Origin: Keguizhuia sedimenti
GTDB lineage: Bacteria; Pseudomonadota; Gammaproteobacteria; Burkholderiales; Burkholderiaceae_D
NCBI GenBank assembly: GCA_030715135.1
Contig: JAUYVH010000006.1
Span: 73,314-137,313 of the forward strand
Length of the DNA: 64,000 nucleotides
Direction of reading: 5' to 3'
In this document: positions 29,957-39,194 of the stretch, piece after piece
How the letters are laid out: the number at the start of each line of letters is the position of its first letter
How positions within the stretch are numbered: the first letter of the stretch is position 1
The notes under the pieces: model-generated
Told to the model about the DNA's origin: nothing
The model's database searches: none
Seen by the model: the letters and a program-made list of their open reading frames with translations, nothing else
Made by a program: the position numbers and the translations under genes

Positions 29957-30937
29957 ATGCTGATTAAACGTCGTGCCAATGGAGTAGATAGCCCCTTGGC
30001 GTCGGAAATTACGCCGCATGAAATTTTTGAATCGAGACGGAAATTCATCCAGCAACTCGCCGTTGGTTCGATTGCCGGCCCTGCCTTGCTGGAGATGTCC
30101 TCCCGTGAGGCATTTGCGCAAACGCCTGTCACACAAAAACTCGCCGCGCAGCCCAATACTCTTTATCGTCTAACCGATAAATTTACGTCGTATAAAGATG
30201 CAACGACGTATAACAATTTCTATGAATTCGGCACCGATAAAGCAGACCCGGCCAGATATGCGGGTACGCTTAAAACGCGGCCCTGGACCATCGCGGTCGA
30301 AGGCGAGGTCAACAAGCCGATGACCCTGGATATCGATAGCCTGCTCAAGCTGGCGCCTTTGGAGGAGCGTATTTATCGTTTGCGCTGTGTGGAAGGGTGG
30401 TCGATGGTGATTCCGTGGATCGGTTATTCTTTATCCGCGCTGATCAAAAAAGTCGAGCCCAATGGAAATGCCAAGTATGTCGAATTTGTCTCGCTCGCGG
30501 ATCGAAAGCAGATGCGAGGCGTCGGCAGCCGTGTGCTTGACTGGCCTTACACTGAAGGACTGCGCCTCGATGAAGCCAGCCATCCCTTGACTTTGCTGAG
30601 CATGGGCATGTACGGCGAAGTGCTGCCGAACCAGAACGGTGCGCCGGTAAGAATTGTCGTGCCATGGAAGTATGGCTTCAAGTCAGCTAAATCGATTATC
30701 AGAATCCGCTTCGTACGCGAGCAGCCGCGCACTGCATGGAACAGCGTTGCTCCAATAGAATACGGTTTTTATTCCAATGTGAATCCGAATGTAGATCATC
30801 CGCGCTGGTCGCAGGCAAGCGAGCGGCGAATCGGCGAGGACGGACTGTTTACCAAAAAACGCAAGACCCTGATGTTTAACGGATATAGCGAAGTTGCATC
30901 GCTTTATGCCGGCATGGACTTAAAGAAATTCTATTAG
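29957..30937 (+). CDS. msrP: Protein-methionine-sulfoxide reductase catalytic subunit MsrP
   Basis: MsrP (YedY) is a periplasmic molybdenum enzyme that reduces methionine sulfoxide in oxidised proteins. The 326-residue product has a Tat signal with twin arginine RRKFI at 27-31 followed by a hydrophobic stretch, and the cofactor-ligating Cys144 in [14 protein letters not shown]. Length matches the E. coli enzyme (334). msrQ, its membrane heme partner, follows. A direct repeat TAGCGCAATA (29862-29871 and 29930-29939) lies in the spacer before it, of unknown meaning. Confidence 0.95.
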   Translation: MLIKRRANGVDSPLASEITPHEIFESRRKFIQQLAVGSIAGPALLEMSSREAFAQTPVTQKLAAQPNTLYRLTDKFTSYKDATTYNNFYEFGTDKADPARYAGTLKTRPWTIAVEGEVNKPMTLDIDSLLKLAPLEERIYRLRCVEGWSMVIPWIGYSLSALIKKVEPNGNAKYVEFVSLADRKQMRGVGSRVLDWPYTEGLRLDEASHPLTLLSMGMYGEVLPNQNGAPVRIVVPWKYGFKSAKSIIRIRFVREQPRTAWNSVAPIEYGFYSNVNPNVDHPRWSQASERRIGEDGLFTKKRKTLMFNGYSEVASLYAGMDLKKFY

Positions 30938-31023
30938 CTGTTCATCGATCATCTGATTGCGTTGCGACTGGGCGCGGCTAATCTGGTAATGCCGTGACTT
31001 CCTTTGTGAGAAAAAGAATAAGC

Positions 31024-31659
31024 ATGCCGACTCCAACACCAGGCCAGCTAAAGGCAATTAAACTCATTGTTTTTATTGCGGGGTTACTGCCTTTTGTCAG
31101 GCTGGCCATTGCGACCGTCAATGACGACTTGGGCGCCAACCCGATCGAGTTTATTACCCGCAATACAGGTGACTGGACCTTGTATTTTCTTTGCTTTACC
31201 CTTGCCGTAACGCCATTGCGGCGCCTGACACAGTGGCCCTGGTTGATACGCTTGCGCCGCATGCTGGGATTGTTCGCTTTCTTTTATGCGACCCTGCATT
31301 TCACTACCTTTCTCTGGTTCGATCACTTTTTCGATCTACAGGAAATGTTGAAAGACGTATTGAAACGTCCGTTCATCACAGTCGGTTTCATCGCATTTGT
31401 ATTGCTCATTCCTCTTGCCGCAACCAGTACCAATGGAATGGTCAAGAGATTGGGCGGAAAACGATGGCAAGCCTTGCACCGTACGATCTACATCATTGCA
31501 CCGCTGGCAATCGTGCATTTTTGGTGGATGAAAGCCGGCAAGAATGATTTCGCCGAACCGATCTTGTTCGGCTTAATCGTAGTGGGCTTGCTGATGATCC
31601 GTGTTTACTGGCGCACTATGCATAGGCGCAATCAAAGAATGCAAGCTCTCGCGCGCTGA
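31024..31659 (+). CDS. msrQ: Heme-binding subunit MsrQ of methionine sulfoxide reductase
   Basis: MsrQ (YedZ) is an inner-membrane b-heme protein that supplies electrons from quinols to MsrP. The 211-residue product has about six membrane helices and histidines in ATLHFTTFLWFDHFF and RTIYIIAPLAIVHF consistent with heme ligands. The N-terminus IAGLLPFVRL aligns with the E. coli protein. I chose the ATG at 31024; a GTG ten codons upstream is less likely. It ends 16 bases from the convergent lysA stop with no terminator between them. Confidence 0.93.
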   Translation: MPTPTPGQLKAIKLIVFIAGLLPFVRLAIATVNDDLGANPIEFITRNTGDWTLYFLCFTLAVTPLRRLTQWPWLIRLRRMLGLFAFFYATLHFTTFLWFDHFFDLQEMLKDVLKRPFITVGFIAFVLLIPLAATSTNGMVKRLGGKRWQALHRTIYIIAPLAIVHFWWMKAGKNDFAEPILFGLIVVGLLMIRVYWRTMHRRNQRMQALAR

Positions 31660-31675
31660 TTTGCAGCGCATTGGT

Positions 31676-32968
31676 TCACTCCTTGAATTGCGGGATAGAT
31701 TCCAGCGCAAACAAATCGGCCGCGGCTTCACGCTTGCGAATCGAATATACGCGGTCACCGTCCACCATCACTTCTTCCGCGCGTCCCCGCGTGTTGTAGT
31801 TGGATGCCATGGTCATGCCATAGGCGCCGGCTGACATGATGGCAAGCAAATCGCCGGGCTCAATGGCCAACTCACGGGAGCGGGCCAGCCAGTCGCCCGA
31901 TTCGCATACCGGACCTACAACATCGTATATTTGGCTGGAGGCGGGGTGCTGCACAACTGCCTGAACGCCATGCCAAGCCTCGTACATGGCCGGCCGCATC
32001 AGATCATTCATCGCAGCATCGACCACTGCAAAGTTTTTGCTTTCCCCATGTTTCAGATATTGCACTTCTGTCAGCAATATGCCGGCGTTGCCGACGATGG
32101 AACGGCCTGGCTCGAACAAGACCTTGATCGGCGCGCCCTGGTATTTTGCAGCGCGCCATGCATCCACTTTAGCAAACAGGCGGGAAAGATAGTCGCCTAC
32201 GGCAACAGGTTGTTCATCGGCATAAGTAATGCCGATGCCGCCGCCGATATCCAGATGGTGAATGACAATGTTTTCAGCAGCCAGGCGGTCGATCAACTCG
32301 ATGACCTTGTCCAATGCTTCCAGCAAAGGCGCGTCATCGAGTAATTGCGAGCCGATGTGGCAATCGATGCCGGCCACGTCGATATGGGGCAAGCTGGCAG
32401 CTGTGCGATAGGTCGGCAGCGCATCTTCGTAGGCAACCCCGAACTTGTTTTCCTTCAGGCCGGTGGAAATATAAGGATGGGTCTTGGCGTCGACATTCGG
32501 ATTTACACGCAACGACACTGGCGCGCGTTTGCCCAGTTCTTTTGCAACCTCATTTAAGCGCTGCAATTCCGGGATCGATTCGACGTTGAAGCACAAAATA
32601 TCGTGCGACAGCGCCAGGCGCATTTCCTCTCGCGTTTTACCTACGCCCGAAAAAATGACTTTGTGGGGATCGCCGCCTGCCGCAAGGACACGCAACAATT
32701 CGCCGCCGGAGACGATATCGAACCCCGAACCTTGCTTGCCCAGCAAATTCAACACTGCAAGATTGGAATTCGATTTGACCGAATAGCACACCAAGGCGGA
32801 ATTGGAGTCGCGATTATGCTTCTTGCAGGCATTATCGTAAGCGGCAAAATTGTCGAGCAACGCCGCTTTGGAATAAATGTAAGTGGGCGTACCAAAACGG
32901 CGTGCAATCTCCGCCAGTGATACATGTTCGGCGTACAGCACGCCGTTTTGATAGGAAAAATAAGACAT
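31676..32968 (-). CDS. lysA: Diaminopimelate decarboxylase
   Basis: LysA makes lysine from meso-diaminopimelate, the last step of the pathway. The 430-residue product is a fold-III PLP enzyme with Lys65 in CYSVKSNSNL as the Schiff base, the glycine loop GGGIGITY, EPGRSIVGNAG, and CESGD near residue 354, which supplies the active-site cysteine. It is preceded by lptM on the same strand after eight bases, an arrangement also known in Pseudomonas. Confidence 0.97.
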   Translation of the reverse strand: MSYFSYQNGVLYAEHVSLAEIARRFGTPTYIYSKAALLDNFAAYDNACKKHNRDSNSALVCYSVKSNSNLAVLNLLGKQGSGFDIVSGGELLRVLAAGGDPHKVIFSGVGKTREEMRLALSHDILCFNVESIPELQRLNEVAKELGKRAPVSLRVNPNVDAKTHPYISTGLKENKFGVAYEDALPTYRTAASLPHIDVAGIDCHIGSQLLDDAPLLEALDKVIELIDRLAAENIVIHHLDIGGGIGITYADEQPVAVGDYLSRLFAKVDAWRAAKYQGAPIKVLFEPGRSIVGNAGILLTEVQYLKHGESKNFAVVDAAMNDLMRPAMYEAWHGVQAVVQHPASSQIYDVVGPVCESGDWLARSRELAIEPGDLLAIMSAGAYGMTMASNYNTRGRAEEVMVDGDRVYSIRKREAAADLFALESIPQFKE

Positions 32969-32976
32969 GAAAAACT

Positions 32977-33177
32977 TTATTTGGTAACAGGAGCCGGTTC
33001 CGGGGCAGCAGCGGGGTTCTCTTGAGATTCCTTGGGCGGCTGTGCCGGTTTGGACAGTGCAGCCGGCTTGGATGGAAGATACAGTGGCCCCGTCTGCCCG
33101 CAGGCTGTCAACTGGCTGAACATGCCGGCAGTTATCGTTGCCGTGATCAGGAAAGGAATATTAAAAATTGGCTTCAC
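32977..33177 (-). CDS. lptM: Small lipoprotein, LptM (YifL)-like
   Basis: This 66-residue protein has a signal peptide with lipobox LTAC, giving a lipidated Cys26, followed by GQTGPLYLP and a Pro/Ala-rich tail. That pattern (CGQKGPLYLP in relatives) is the family signature. In E. coli LptM assists assembly of the LptD-LptE translocon in the outer membrane. The start is GTG at 33177, so TATTTTAATC lies immediately upstream and the message may be leaderless. It lies between lysA and the divergent cyaY; E. coli has the same neighbour cyaY. Confidence 0.88.
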   Translation of the reverse strand: MKPIFNIPFLITATITAGMFSQLTACGQTGPLYLPSKPAALSKPAQPPKESQENPAAAPEPAPVTK

Positions 33178-33215
33178 GATTAAAATAGCAATTTACAAAC
33201 TGAGTGGAGTGTAGC

Positions 33216-33554
33216 ATGACGGAATCGGAATTCATGGACTTGGCTGAGTCGACGCTTGATGCAATTGAAGCAGCATTTGAACGTGCCGCCGATGCAGATG
33301 AAATTGACGTCGAATGCAGCCGCAGCGGCAACGTGCTGGAAATCGAATTTGTCGCCGATGGATCGAAGATCATTGTCAACAGCCAAGCCCCGATGCAGGA
33401 AATCTGGGTGGCTGCAAAGTCAGGCGGGTTTCACTATAAACGCAATGGATTGCAATGGATCGATACGCGCGATGGTTCGGAATTGTTCGGCGCCCTGTCG
33501 CAACTGGTCAATCGGCAACGCGGGACAAATGTTAGTCTGACGCCTGCCGATTAA
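33216..33554 (+). CDS. cyaY: Iron-sulfur cluster assembly regulator CyaY (frataxin)
   Basis: CyaY binds iron and IscS and tunes Fe-S cluster assembly. The 112-residue product has the acidic first helix (ESEFMDLAESTLDAIEAAFE) and the sheet segments QEIWVAAKSGGFHYKR and WIDTRDGSELF that form the frataxin fold. The ATG at 33216 follows GGAG (33206-33209). It starts only 38 bases from the divergent lptM, as in E. coli. It ends 34 bases from the convergent mrcA stop. Confidence 0.94.
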   Translation: MTESEFMDLAESTLDAIEAAFERAADADEIDVECSRSGNVLEIEFVADGSKIIVNSQAPMQEIWVAAKSGGFHYKRNGLQWIDTRDGSELFGALSQLVNRQRGTNVSLTPAD

Positions 33555-33588
33555 TTAGTTCCTGAGGAATGCCAGCCGTAAATGCCTT

Positions 33589-35961
33589 TTAAAACAATTC
33601 GTTCTTGACCTCATTCTCGCTGGCTTCGTCTTGCGCTGGCTCATTGGTTTCCGCTTCTTCGCCAGGACTGCCAGTGATACCTAGGCTGCGTATTCCAGCG
33701 CCGGGCGGATACTCGGCATAATAGTAGTCGTTTCCTGACTGGATCAATCCTTCCGGAACTAAGGTCTCCTCGATTGGTACATCCTTCAATGCCTTTTGCA
33801 TATACCCGATCCAGATAGGAAGCGCCAGGCCGCCACCGGTTTCCTTGTTGCCCAGATTCTTGGGCTGATCGAAACCGATCCATGCAACGCCGACGATTTT
33901 CGGATGATAGCCAGCAAACCAGGCATCAATGGAATCGTTGGTTGTTCCGGTTTTTCCTGCGAGGTCGGGTCGTTTCAATGACAAGGCCTTGGTTGCCGTG
34001 CCAAATTTCACAACGTCTTTCATCATGCTATCCATCAGGAATGCGTTGCGCGCATCGATGACCCGGTTCTCTTCATTGCCGGCGCGGTCCGGATTGACTT
34101 CCAGCAGGACGTTTCCGTTGGCATCCGTAATTTTCGAAATGATGTACGGGCTGACTTTATAGCCGCCGTTTGCAAACACGGCATAGGCGCCTGCCATTTG
34201 CAGCGGCGTAACTGCGCCCGCACCCAGTGCAAGCGTCAAATAAGGTGGATTCTTGGCTGCCTCAAAGCCAAAGCGCGTGGCGTATTCTTGTCCATATTGC
34301 GCGCCGATTTTGTTCAGGATGCGGATGGAGACCATGTTCTTCGATTTGGTCAAACCTTTGCGCATCGAGATAGGCCCATCGTACTTGCCGTCGTAATTCT
34401 TGGGTTCCCATGGCTGACCGCCGGTCTGCGCGGCATCGAAACTGATGGGCGCGTCATTGATCATCGTGGAAGGCGACATGCCTTTTTCCAGCGCAGCCGA
34501 ATAAATAAAAGGCTTGAACGAAGAACCGGGCTGGCGCCATGCCTGCGTAACATGGTTGAACTTGTTTCGGTTGAAGTCGAATCCGCCGACCAGGGCGCGA
34601 ATGGCACCGTCTTCCGTGTTGGCGGCGACAAATGCCGATTCAACTTCCGGCATTTGCGTGATGCTCCAGGTTTTGCCTTCCTGAACCACGCGAATGATTG
34701 CACCACGCTTAACGCGCCGGTTCGGCGGCGCTTTTGCGCTTAAGAGGTTGGTGGCAAAACTTAAACCCTGTCCCGATATTTCAATTTCTTCACCGGATGC
34801 CAATAGGGCACGAACCAGTTTCGGTGATGCGTCCAGGACCACTGCTGCAATCAGGTCGTCGCTGTCCGGATGTTCGGCCAGCTCCGTCTCAATCGCATCT
34901 TCCGCTTCTTCCTTTGCAGCCGGAATTTCCATGTAGCCTTCCGGGCCACGGTAGCCGTGCCTCTTTTCATAGTCCATGACGCCGCGCCGCAAGGCGATAT
35001 AAGCGGCATCCTGATCGGCTTTGGTAATCGTGGTGAACACATTCAGGCCGCGGGTGTACGTTTCCTCCTTGTACTGGTCATAAACGAGTTGCCTTACCAT
35101 CTCGGAAATATATTCGGCGTGGATGCCGAACTCGTTACTGTCCATTTTAATTTTTAATGTTTCTTCCTTGGCGCTCTGATATTGCTCGTCTGTGATATAG
35201 CCAAGCTTGTGCATGCGTTCCAGAATATATTGCTGCCGTGCCCTGGCCCGTTTTGGATTAACGACTGGATTGTTGGCCGATGGTGCTTTGGGCAACCCGG
35301 CAAGCATGGCTGCTTCGGCGATGGAGATATCATGCAGGCTCTTGCCGAAATAGATTTGCGCGGCAGAGGCAAAGCCATATGCGCGCTGGCCGAGATAGAT
35401 CTGATTCATGTAGACCTCGAGAATCTGGTCCTTCGTCAAATTCTGTTCGATTTTCCAGGCCAATAAGATTTCATACAGTTTCCGTTTGAGCGTTTGTTCG
35501 CTGGAGAGAAAGAAATTTCGTGCGACCTGCTGCGTAATGGTTGAGGCACCTTGCTTGGTTCCTCCGGCCAAATTATGCAGAGCCGCTCTGGCGATGCCGA
35601 AATAGTCTACGCCGCCATGTTCATAAAAGCGGTCATCTTCGATGGCCAGCACTGCTTTTTTCATCATCTCTGGAATATCGTTGAAACGCACGATATTGCG
35701 CCGTTCCTCTCCAAATTCACCGATCAGAACATTGTCCGCGGAAAAAATGCGCAAAGGAACTTTTGGCCGGTAATCGGTAAGTGAATCCAGTGCGGGCAGA
35801 TTCGGATAAGCCATCGCAAGCATGAAGCCAACCAATAATGCACTGGCAACGATAAGGCCTGTAAGCACGCCAAGAAAACCGAAAGCAAAGCGGAAAAACA
35901 CGTGGTAATGCTTTTTAGTGGTCTCTCCGGAAGACTTGCCGGAGTTTGGTAATGAAGCCAT
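33589..35961 (-). CDS. mrcA: Penicillin-binding protein 1A, bifunctional
   Basis: PBP1A polymerises and cross-links peptidoglycan. The 790-residue product has a membrane anchor near residues 25-50, the glycosyltransferase domain with catalytic Glu108 in EDDRFYEHGGVD, an OB-like insert, and the transpeptidase domain with SXXK (SSFK, serine near residue 478), SKN in LTKSKNMVS and KTGTT near residue 668. The N-terminus before the anchor is short and basic. A promoter lies 35-62 bases upstream. It is divergent from the pil operon. Confidence 0.96.
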   Translation of the reverse strand: MASLPNSGKSSGETTKKHYHVFFRFAFGFLGVLTGLIVASALLVGFMLAMAYPNLPALDSLTDYRPKVPLRIFSADNVLIGEFGEERRNIVRFNDIPEMMKKAVLAIEDDRFYEHGGVDYFGIARAALHNLAGGTKQGASTITQQVARNFFLSSEQTLKRKLYEILLAWKIEQNLTKDQILEVYMNQIYLGQRAYGFASAAQIYFGKSLHDISIAEAAMLAGLPKAPSANNPVVNPKRARARQQYILERMHKLGYITDEQYQSAKEETLKIKMDSNEFGIHAEYISEMVRQLVYDQYKEETYTRGLNVFTTITKADQDAAYIALRRGVMDYEKRHGYRGPEGYMEIPAAKEEAEDAIETELAEHPDSDDLIAAVVLDASPKLVRALLASGEEIEISGQGLSFATNLLSAKAPPNRRVKRGAIIRVVQEGKTWSITQMPEVESAFVAANTEDGAIRALVGGFDFNRNKFNHVTQAWRQPGSSFKPFIYSAALEKGMSPSTMINDAPISFDAAQTGGQPWEPKNYDGKYDGPISMRKGLTKSKNMVSIRILNKIGAQYGQEYATRFGFEAAKNPPYLTLALGAGAVTPLQMAGAYAVFANGGYKVSPYIISKITDANGNVLLEVNPDRAGNEENRVIDARNAFLMDSMMKDVVKFGTATKALSLKRPDLAGKTGTTNDSIDAWFAGYHPKIVGVAWIGFDQPKNLGNKETGGGLALPIWIGYMQKALKDVPIEETLVPEGLIQSGNDYYYAEYPPGAGIRSLGITGSPGEEAETNEPAQDEASENEVKNELF

Positions 35962-35995
35962 TCAACAATAGGAAGTTGGAGGTAGTAATCGCTGC

Positions 35996-36023
35996 ATTAT
36001 AACGGTGTGATCGTAATCTTTAA
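35996..36023 (-). promoter_or_regulatory. Probable sigma-70 promoter for mrcA
   Basis: On the - strand TTAAAG (36023-36018) and TATAAT (36001-35996) are 16 bases apart, with the -10 some 35 bases from the mrcA start. The -10 is a perfect consensus. Confidence 0.55.
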
Positions 36024-36126
36024 CGTGAAGTAAGTAAGAAGTGGAAAAGCTTAACATTTAATACACAGGACATTTTAGCGCGTGGGATTTTGGCAACAAG
36101 GTTACAAATTACTTAGTGGAAATTTC

Positions 36127-36156
36127 TTTACACTGGAAGAAGCTTGTTGCTAGGAT
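36127..36156 (+). promoter_or_regulatory. Candidate promoter for the pil operon
   Basis: TTTACA (36127-36132) and TAGGAT (36151-36156) are 18 bases apart. This is the best sigma-70-like pair in the 314-base gap between mrcA and pilM. No good -24/-12 sigma-54 element was found by eye, although rpoN is in the same region of the chromosome. The leader to pilM would be about 110 bases. Confidence 0.35.
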
Positions 36157-36187
36157 TTAACGTAACTTTTTACAAACGTCACCTAAG

Positions 36188-36224
36188 CATTGGTTTCTAA
36201 AAGACATTTAATTCCAAACCAATG
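36188..36224. repeat. Inverted repeat in the pilM leader
   Basis: CATTGGTTT (36188-36196) and AAACCAATG (36216-36224) are perfect complements around a 19-base loop. The repeat lies downstream of the candidate promoter and about 50 bases before pilM, so it could be an RNA stem or an operator. Apart from the promoters and this repeat, the gap 35962-36275 holds nothing I recognise. Confidence 0.5.
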
Positions 36225-36275
36225 TTGCCAATAAAAATGGCTTCCTTATAAAGCCTGTACTCAGGGGAGAATCTC

Positions 36276-37358
36276 TTGGCCTTAGATTTTGGATCCTTAT
36301 TCGGGAAGAAGCATGCTCCCTTAATTGGATTAGACATCAGCACGTCCGGTGTCAAGTTGGTGGAACTTGCTGAATCCGGCAAAAACGAGTTTCGATTAGA
36401 GCGCTATGCATCCGAGCCTTTGCCTCGTGGTGCAGTCGTTGACGGCAATATCGAGAATATTGAGCAGGTCTCCGATGCGGTAAGACGCGTATGGCAAAAA
36501 AGCGGCACCAAAGCCAAGCTGGTTGCATTGGGAATCCCGCCTGCGTCTGTTATCACGAAAAAGATTATTCTGCCGGGCGGATTAACGGAAGAGGAACTTG
36601 AAATTCAGGTTGAATCCGAGGCAAACCAGTACATTCCTTTTGCCTTGGACGAGGTCAGTTTGGATTTTGACGTGATTGGTCCAGTCGAAAACTCCCCTGA
36701 AGATGTGGAAGTCCTGTTGGCCGCTACCCGAAAGGAAAAAGTTGAAGACCGGGTTGCCGTAGTCGAAGGGGCGGGTCTCAAGGCAACGGTAATGGACATA
36801 GAGTCGTATGCCGCGCGTGCCGCAATCGATCGTATCGCCATGCAATCGTCGGATGCCGCGCAGGGGAAAATCATTGCATTATTTCAGATCGGCTCGCAGG
36901 TCACGCATGTGTCGATGCTCTTGGATGGACAGGTGCTCTATGAACGTGAACAACCGTTTGGCGGCAACCAGTTAACTCAGGACATTGTTCGATCCTACGG
37001 TATTTCACAGGAAGAAGCGGAATTAAAAAAGCGAAACGGCGATCTTCCTGACGGCTACGAAAACGAATTGCTGGAACCCTTTCTTGAAAACGTCGCTCTG
37101 GAAATTACTCGCGCGATTCAGTTCTTTTTTACCTCTACGCCCTATACCCGGATTGACCAGATTTATCTGGCAGGCGGATGCTCGATTCTTCCAGGCTTAG
37201 TAAATGTCGTTGCCAGCCGCACAAACATTTCTTCGTCCGTGGTGAGCCCGTTCAAGGGGATGCAATTAGCTTCAAGCGTGCGCGAAAAGCAGTTGCGGGT
37301 CGAAGCGCCTGCTTATCTGGTTGCGTGCGGCCTTGCAATGCGGAGATTCGATAGATGA
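36276..37358 (+). CDS. pilM: Type IV pilus inner-membrane platform protein PilM
   Basis: PilM is a cytoplasmic actin-like protein that binds the PilN N-terminus and links the pilus motor to the PilNO alignment complex. The 360-residue product has the nucleotide-binding segment PLIGLDISTSGVKLVEL near residues 15-31 and the FtsA-like fold across its length. The start is TTG at 36276, five bases after AGGGGAGA, with no ATG nearby at the conserved N-terminus. pilN overlaps its stop by four bases. Confidence 0.95.
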   Translation: MALDFGSLFGKKHAPLIGLDISTSGVKLVELAESGKNEFRLERYASEPLPRGAVVDGNIENIEQVSDAVRRVWQKSGTKAKLVALGIPPASVITKKIILPGGLTEEELEIQVESEANQYIPFALDEVSLDFDVIGPVENSPEDVEVLLAATRKEKVEDRVAVVEGAGLKATVMDIESYAARAAIDRIAMQSSDAAQGKIIALFQIGSQVTHVSMLLDGQVLYEREQPFGGNQLTQDIVRSYGISQEEAELKKRNGDLPDGYENELLEPFLENVALEITRAIQFFFTSTPYTRIDQIYLAGGCSILPGLVNVVASRTNISSSVVSPFKGMQLASSVREKQLRVEAPAYLVACGLAMRRFDR

Positions 37359-37990
37359 TCAAGATAAACTTACTTCCGCATCGCGAAGCAAAGCGCAAAG
37401 AGCGCATCAATGCGTTTTATGCCATGTTGCTCATGGCATTGATCATGGGAGCGGTGGTCGTATTGGCCGTTGGCGGATTCATTGCAAGCAAAATATCCAT
37501 GCAAAACGAGCGCAATGATTTTATTAAGGCGGAAAATACCCGCTTGGATGGTGAGATAAAAAAAATAGCGACCTTAAAGCAGGAAATTGAAGCCCTGAAG
37601 GCCCGTCAGCAAGCGGTAGAAGATCTGCAAAGCGACCGCAATCAGCCAGTCTACTTAATGGATGAGTTGGTAAAGCAGACGCCGGAAGGTATCTACCTGA
37701 AGTCATTCAAGCAGACTGGCCAACGGGTTGCTCTAAATGGATATGCGCAATCGAATGAGCGGGTGTCGGAGCTGCTGCGCAATTTAAGCAACAACTCTGC
37801 ATGGCTGGAACGTCCTGATCTTATAGAAATTCGTTCAACAGGAGTCGGTCAAGGCCGGAGCGCCAAGAAAGTATTCGATTTTACGGTGAATGTCGGTATC
37901 AAGCGTCCCAAAGAAAATGAACAGGTCGGGCCCGGCAGTCCAGTAAAAAATAATGTGCAAGCAGGCGCACCGTCGCCGGCAAAATCTTAA
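37355..37990 (+). CDS. pilN: Type IV pilus assembly protein PilN
   Basis: PilN is a bitopic inner-membrane protein of the alignment complex. The 211-residue product has the PilM-binding N-terminal motif INLLPHRE, one membrane helix near residues 24-46 and a periplasmic coiled coil (about 50-95) before the globular part. It overlaps pilM by four bases and lies eleven bases before pilO. Confidence 0.95.
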   Translation: MIKINLLPHREAKRKERINAFYAMLLMALIMGAVVVLAVGGFIASKISMQNERNDFIKAENTRLDGEIKKIATLKQEIEALKARQQAVEDLQSDRNQPVYLMDELVKQTPEGIYLKSFKQTGQRVALNGYAQSNERVSELLRNLSNNSAWLERPDLIEIRSTGVGQGRSAKKVFDFTVNVGIKRPKENEQVGPGSPVKNNVQAGAPSPAKS

Positions 37991-38001
37991 GCGGGTGCAC
38001 C

Positions 38002-38658
38002 ATGGCAGATTTGAAAAATTTCGGAAGTGCACTTGAGTCGCAGTTTCGTAACCTAAATGGCAGGCATCCTGGACAATGGCCCATCATTCCACGCACATTA
38101 TGTGCAATTGGTGTGCTGTTGGCGTCTCTCTTTTTGGGCTGGTTCTTCTATTGGAGCGGACAATTAGAAGAACTGGAACTTGGCGAACAGGAAGAAGTGA
38201 CCCTTAAAGAAGCATACAAGACCAAGATTGCCCAGGCAGTTAACCTTGAAGCCTTGGAGAAGCAGAAAAAGCAAGTTGGCGAATATGTGGCGACTCTGGA
38301 GAAACAGTTGCCAAGCAAGGCGGAAATGGATGCCTTGTTATCGGACATTAACCAAGCAGGACTGGGTCGCGGGTTGCAATTCGAGCTTTTCAAGCCTGGG
38401 CAAGTTGTGGTGAAAGATTATTATGCCGAGCTGCCGATTCAGATAAAAATTACCGGCAATTATCATGATCTGGCCTCGTTCAGCAGTGATATTGCCAATC
38501 TTCCGCGTATCGTTACTTTAAATAATATGAGTGTTGTAGCCGGAAACAATCAGATTCTGACATTGGATGCGGTGGCTAAGACATTCCGTTACCTCGATCA
38601 GGATGAAATCGCAGCGCAGCGCAATGCAGCAGGAAATAAGAAGGGAGGAGGTAAATGA
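38002..38658 (+). CDS. pilO: Type IV pilus assembly protein PilO
   Basis: PilO pairs with PilN in the periplasm. The 218-residue product has a membrane helix near residues 33-52, a charged coiled coil (about 54-105) and a ferredoxin-like C-terminal domain with QIKITGNYHDLASFSSDIA near 148-166. Its end overlaps pilP by four bases, so the two are probably translated together. Confidence 0.95.
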   Translation: MADLKNFGSALESQFRNLNGRHPGQWPIIPRTLCAIGVLLASLFLGWFFYWSGQLEELELGEQEEVTLKEAYKTKIAQAVNLEALEKQKKQVGEYVATLEKQLPSKAEMDALLSDINQAGLGRGLQFELFKPGQVVVKDYYAELPIQIKITGNYHDLASFSSDIANLPRIVTLNNMSVVAGNNQILTLDAVAKTFRYLDQDEIAAQRNAAGNKKGGGK

Positions 38659-39194
38659 TGTCTCCCAAATCCGCTTTTCTTGGTATGGCAGCGATCGTGG
38701 CGCTCACGGGTTGTGGCGATGACGGAGTTGAGGAAGTACGGGCCTGGATGAACGAAACCAAGAGCCAGACCAGAATCGTTATTACCAAGATTCCTGAGCC
38801 AAAAAAATTCATTCCTTATACATATGAAGCAAAAAATTCAATTGATCCGTACAACCCGATGAAGCTTGAAGTTGCCTTGGCCAAAGCCTTGGCCAAGCCC
38901 GGCAACAACAGCTTCAAACCTGACTTGGACCGCAGGCGGGAGCCGCTTGAGGGCTTCCCCTTGGATACCGTAAAAATGGTTGGCACCTTGAACAAGCGGG
39001 GTTTGAGCTTCGCCCTGCTGCAAGTTGACAAGGTCGTATATCAAGCCAAGGTTGGCAATTATGTCGGCCAGAATTTTGGAATGGTTACGAGCATCAACGA
39101 AACCGAAATCGAATTAAAAGAAATCGTACAGGATGCGGCCGGCGATTGGGTCGAACGCAAAGCTAAGCTGGAATTGCAGGAGACCTCAAAATGA
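38655..39194 (+). CDS. pilP: Type IV pilus lipoprotein PilP
   Basis: PilP is an inner-membrane lipoprotein that joins PilN/PilO to the secretin PilQ. The 179-residue product has a lipobox LTGC with lipidated Cys20 and, after a flexible stretch, the beta domain with FPLDTVKMVGTL and VGNYVGQNFGMV that is typical of the family. It overlaps pilO and pilQ by four bases each. Confidence 0.95.
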   Translation: MMSPKSAFLGMAAIVALTGCGDDGVEEVRAWMNETKSQTRIVITKIPEPKKFIPYTYEAKNSIDPYNPMKLEVALAKALAKPGNNSFKPDLDRRREPLEGFPLDTVKMVGTLNKRGLSFALLQVDKVVYQAKVGNYVGQNFGMVTSINETEIELKEIVQDAAGDWVERKAKLELQETSK

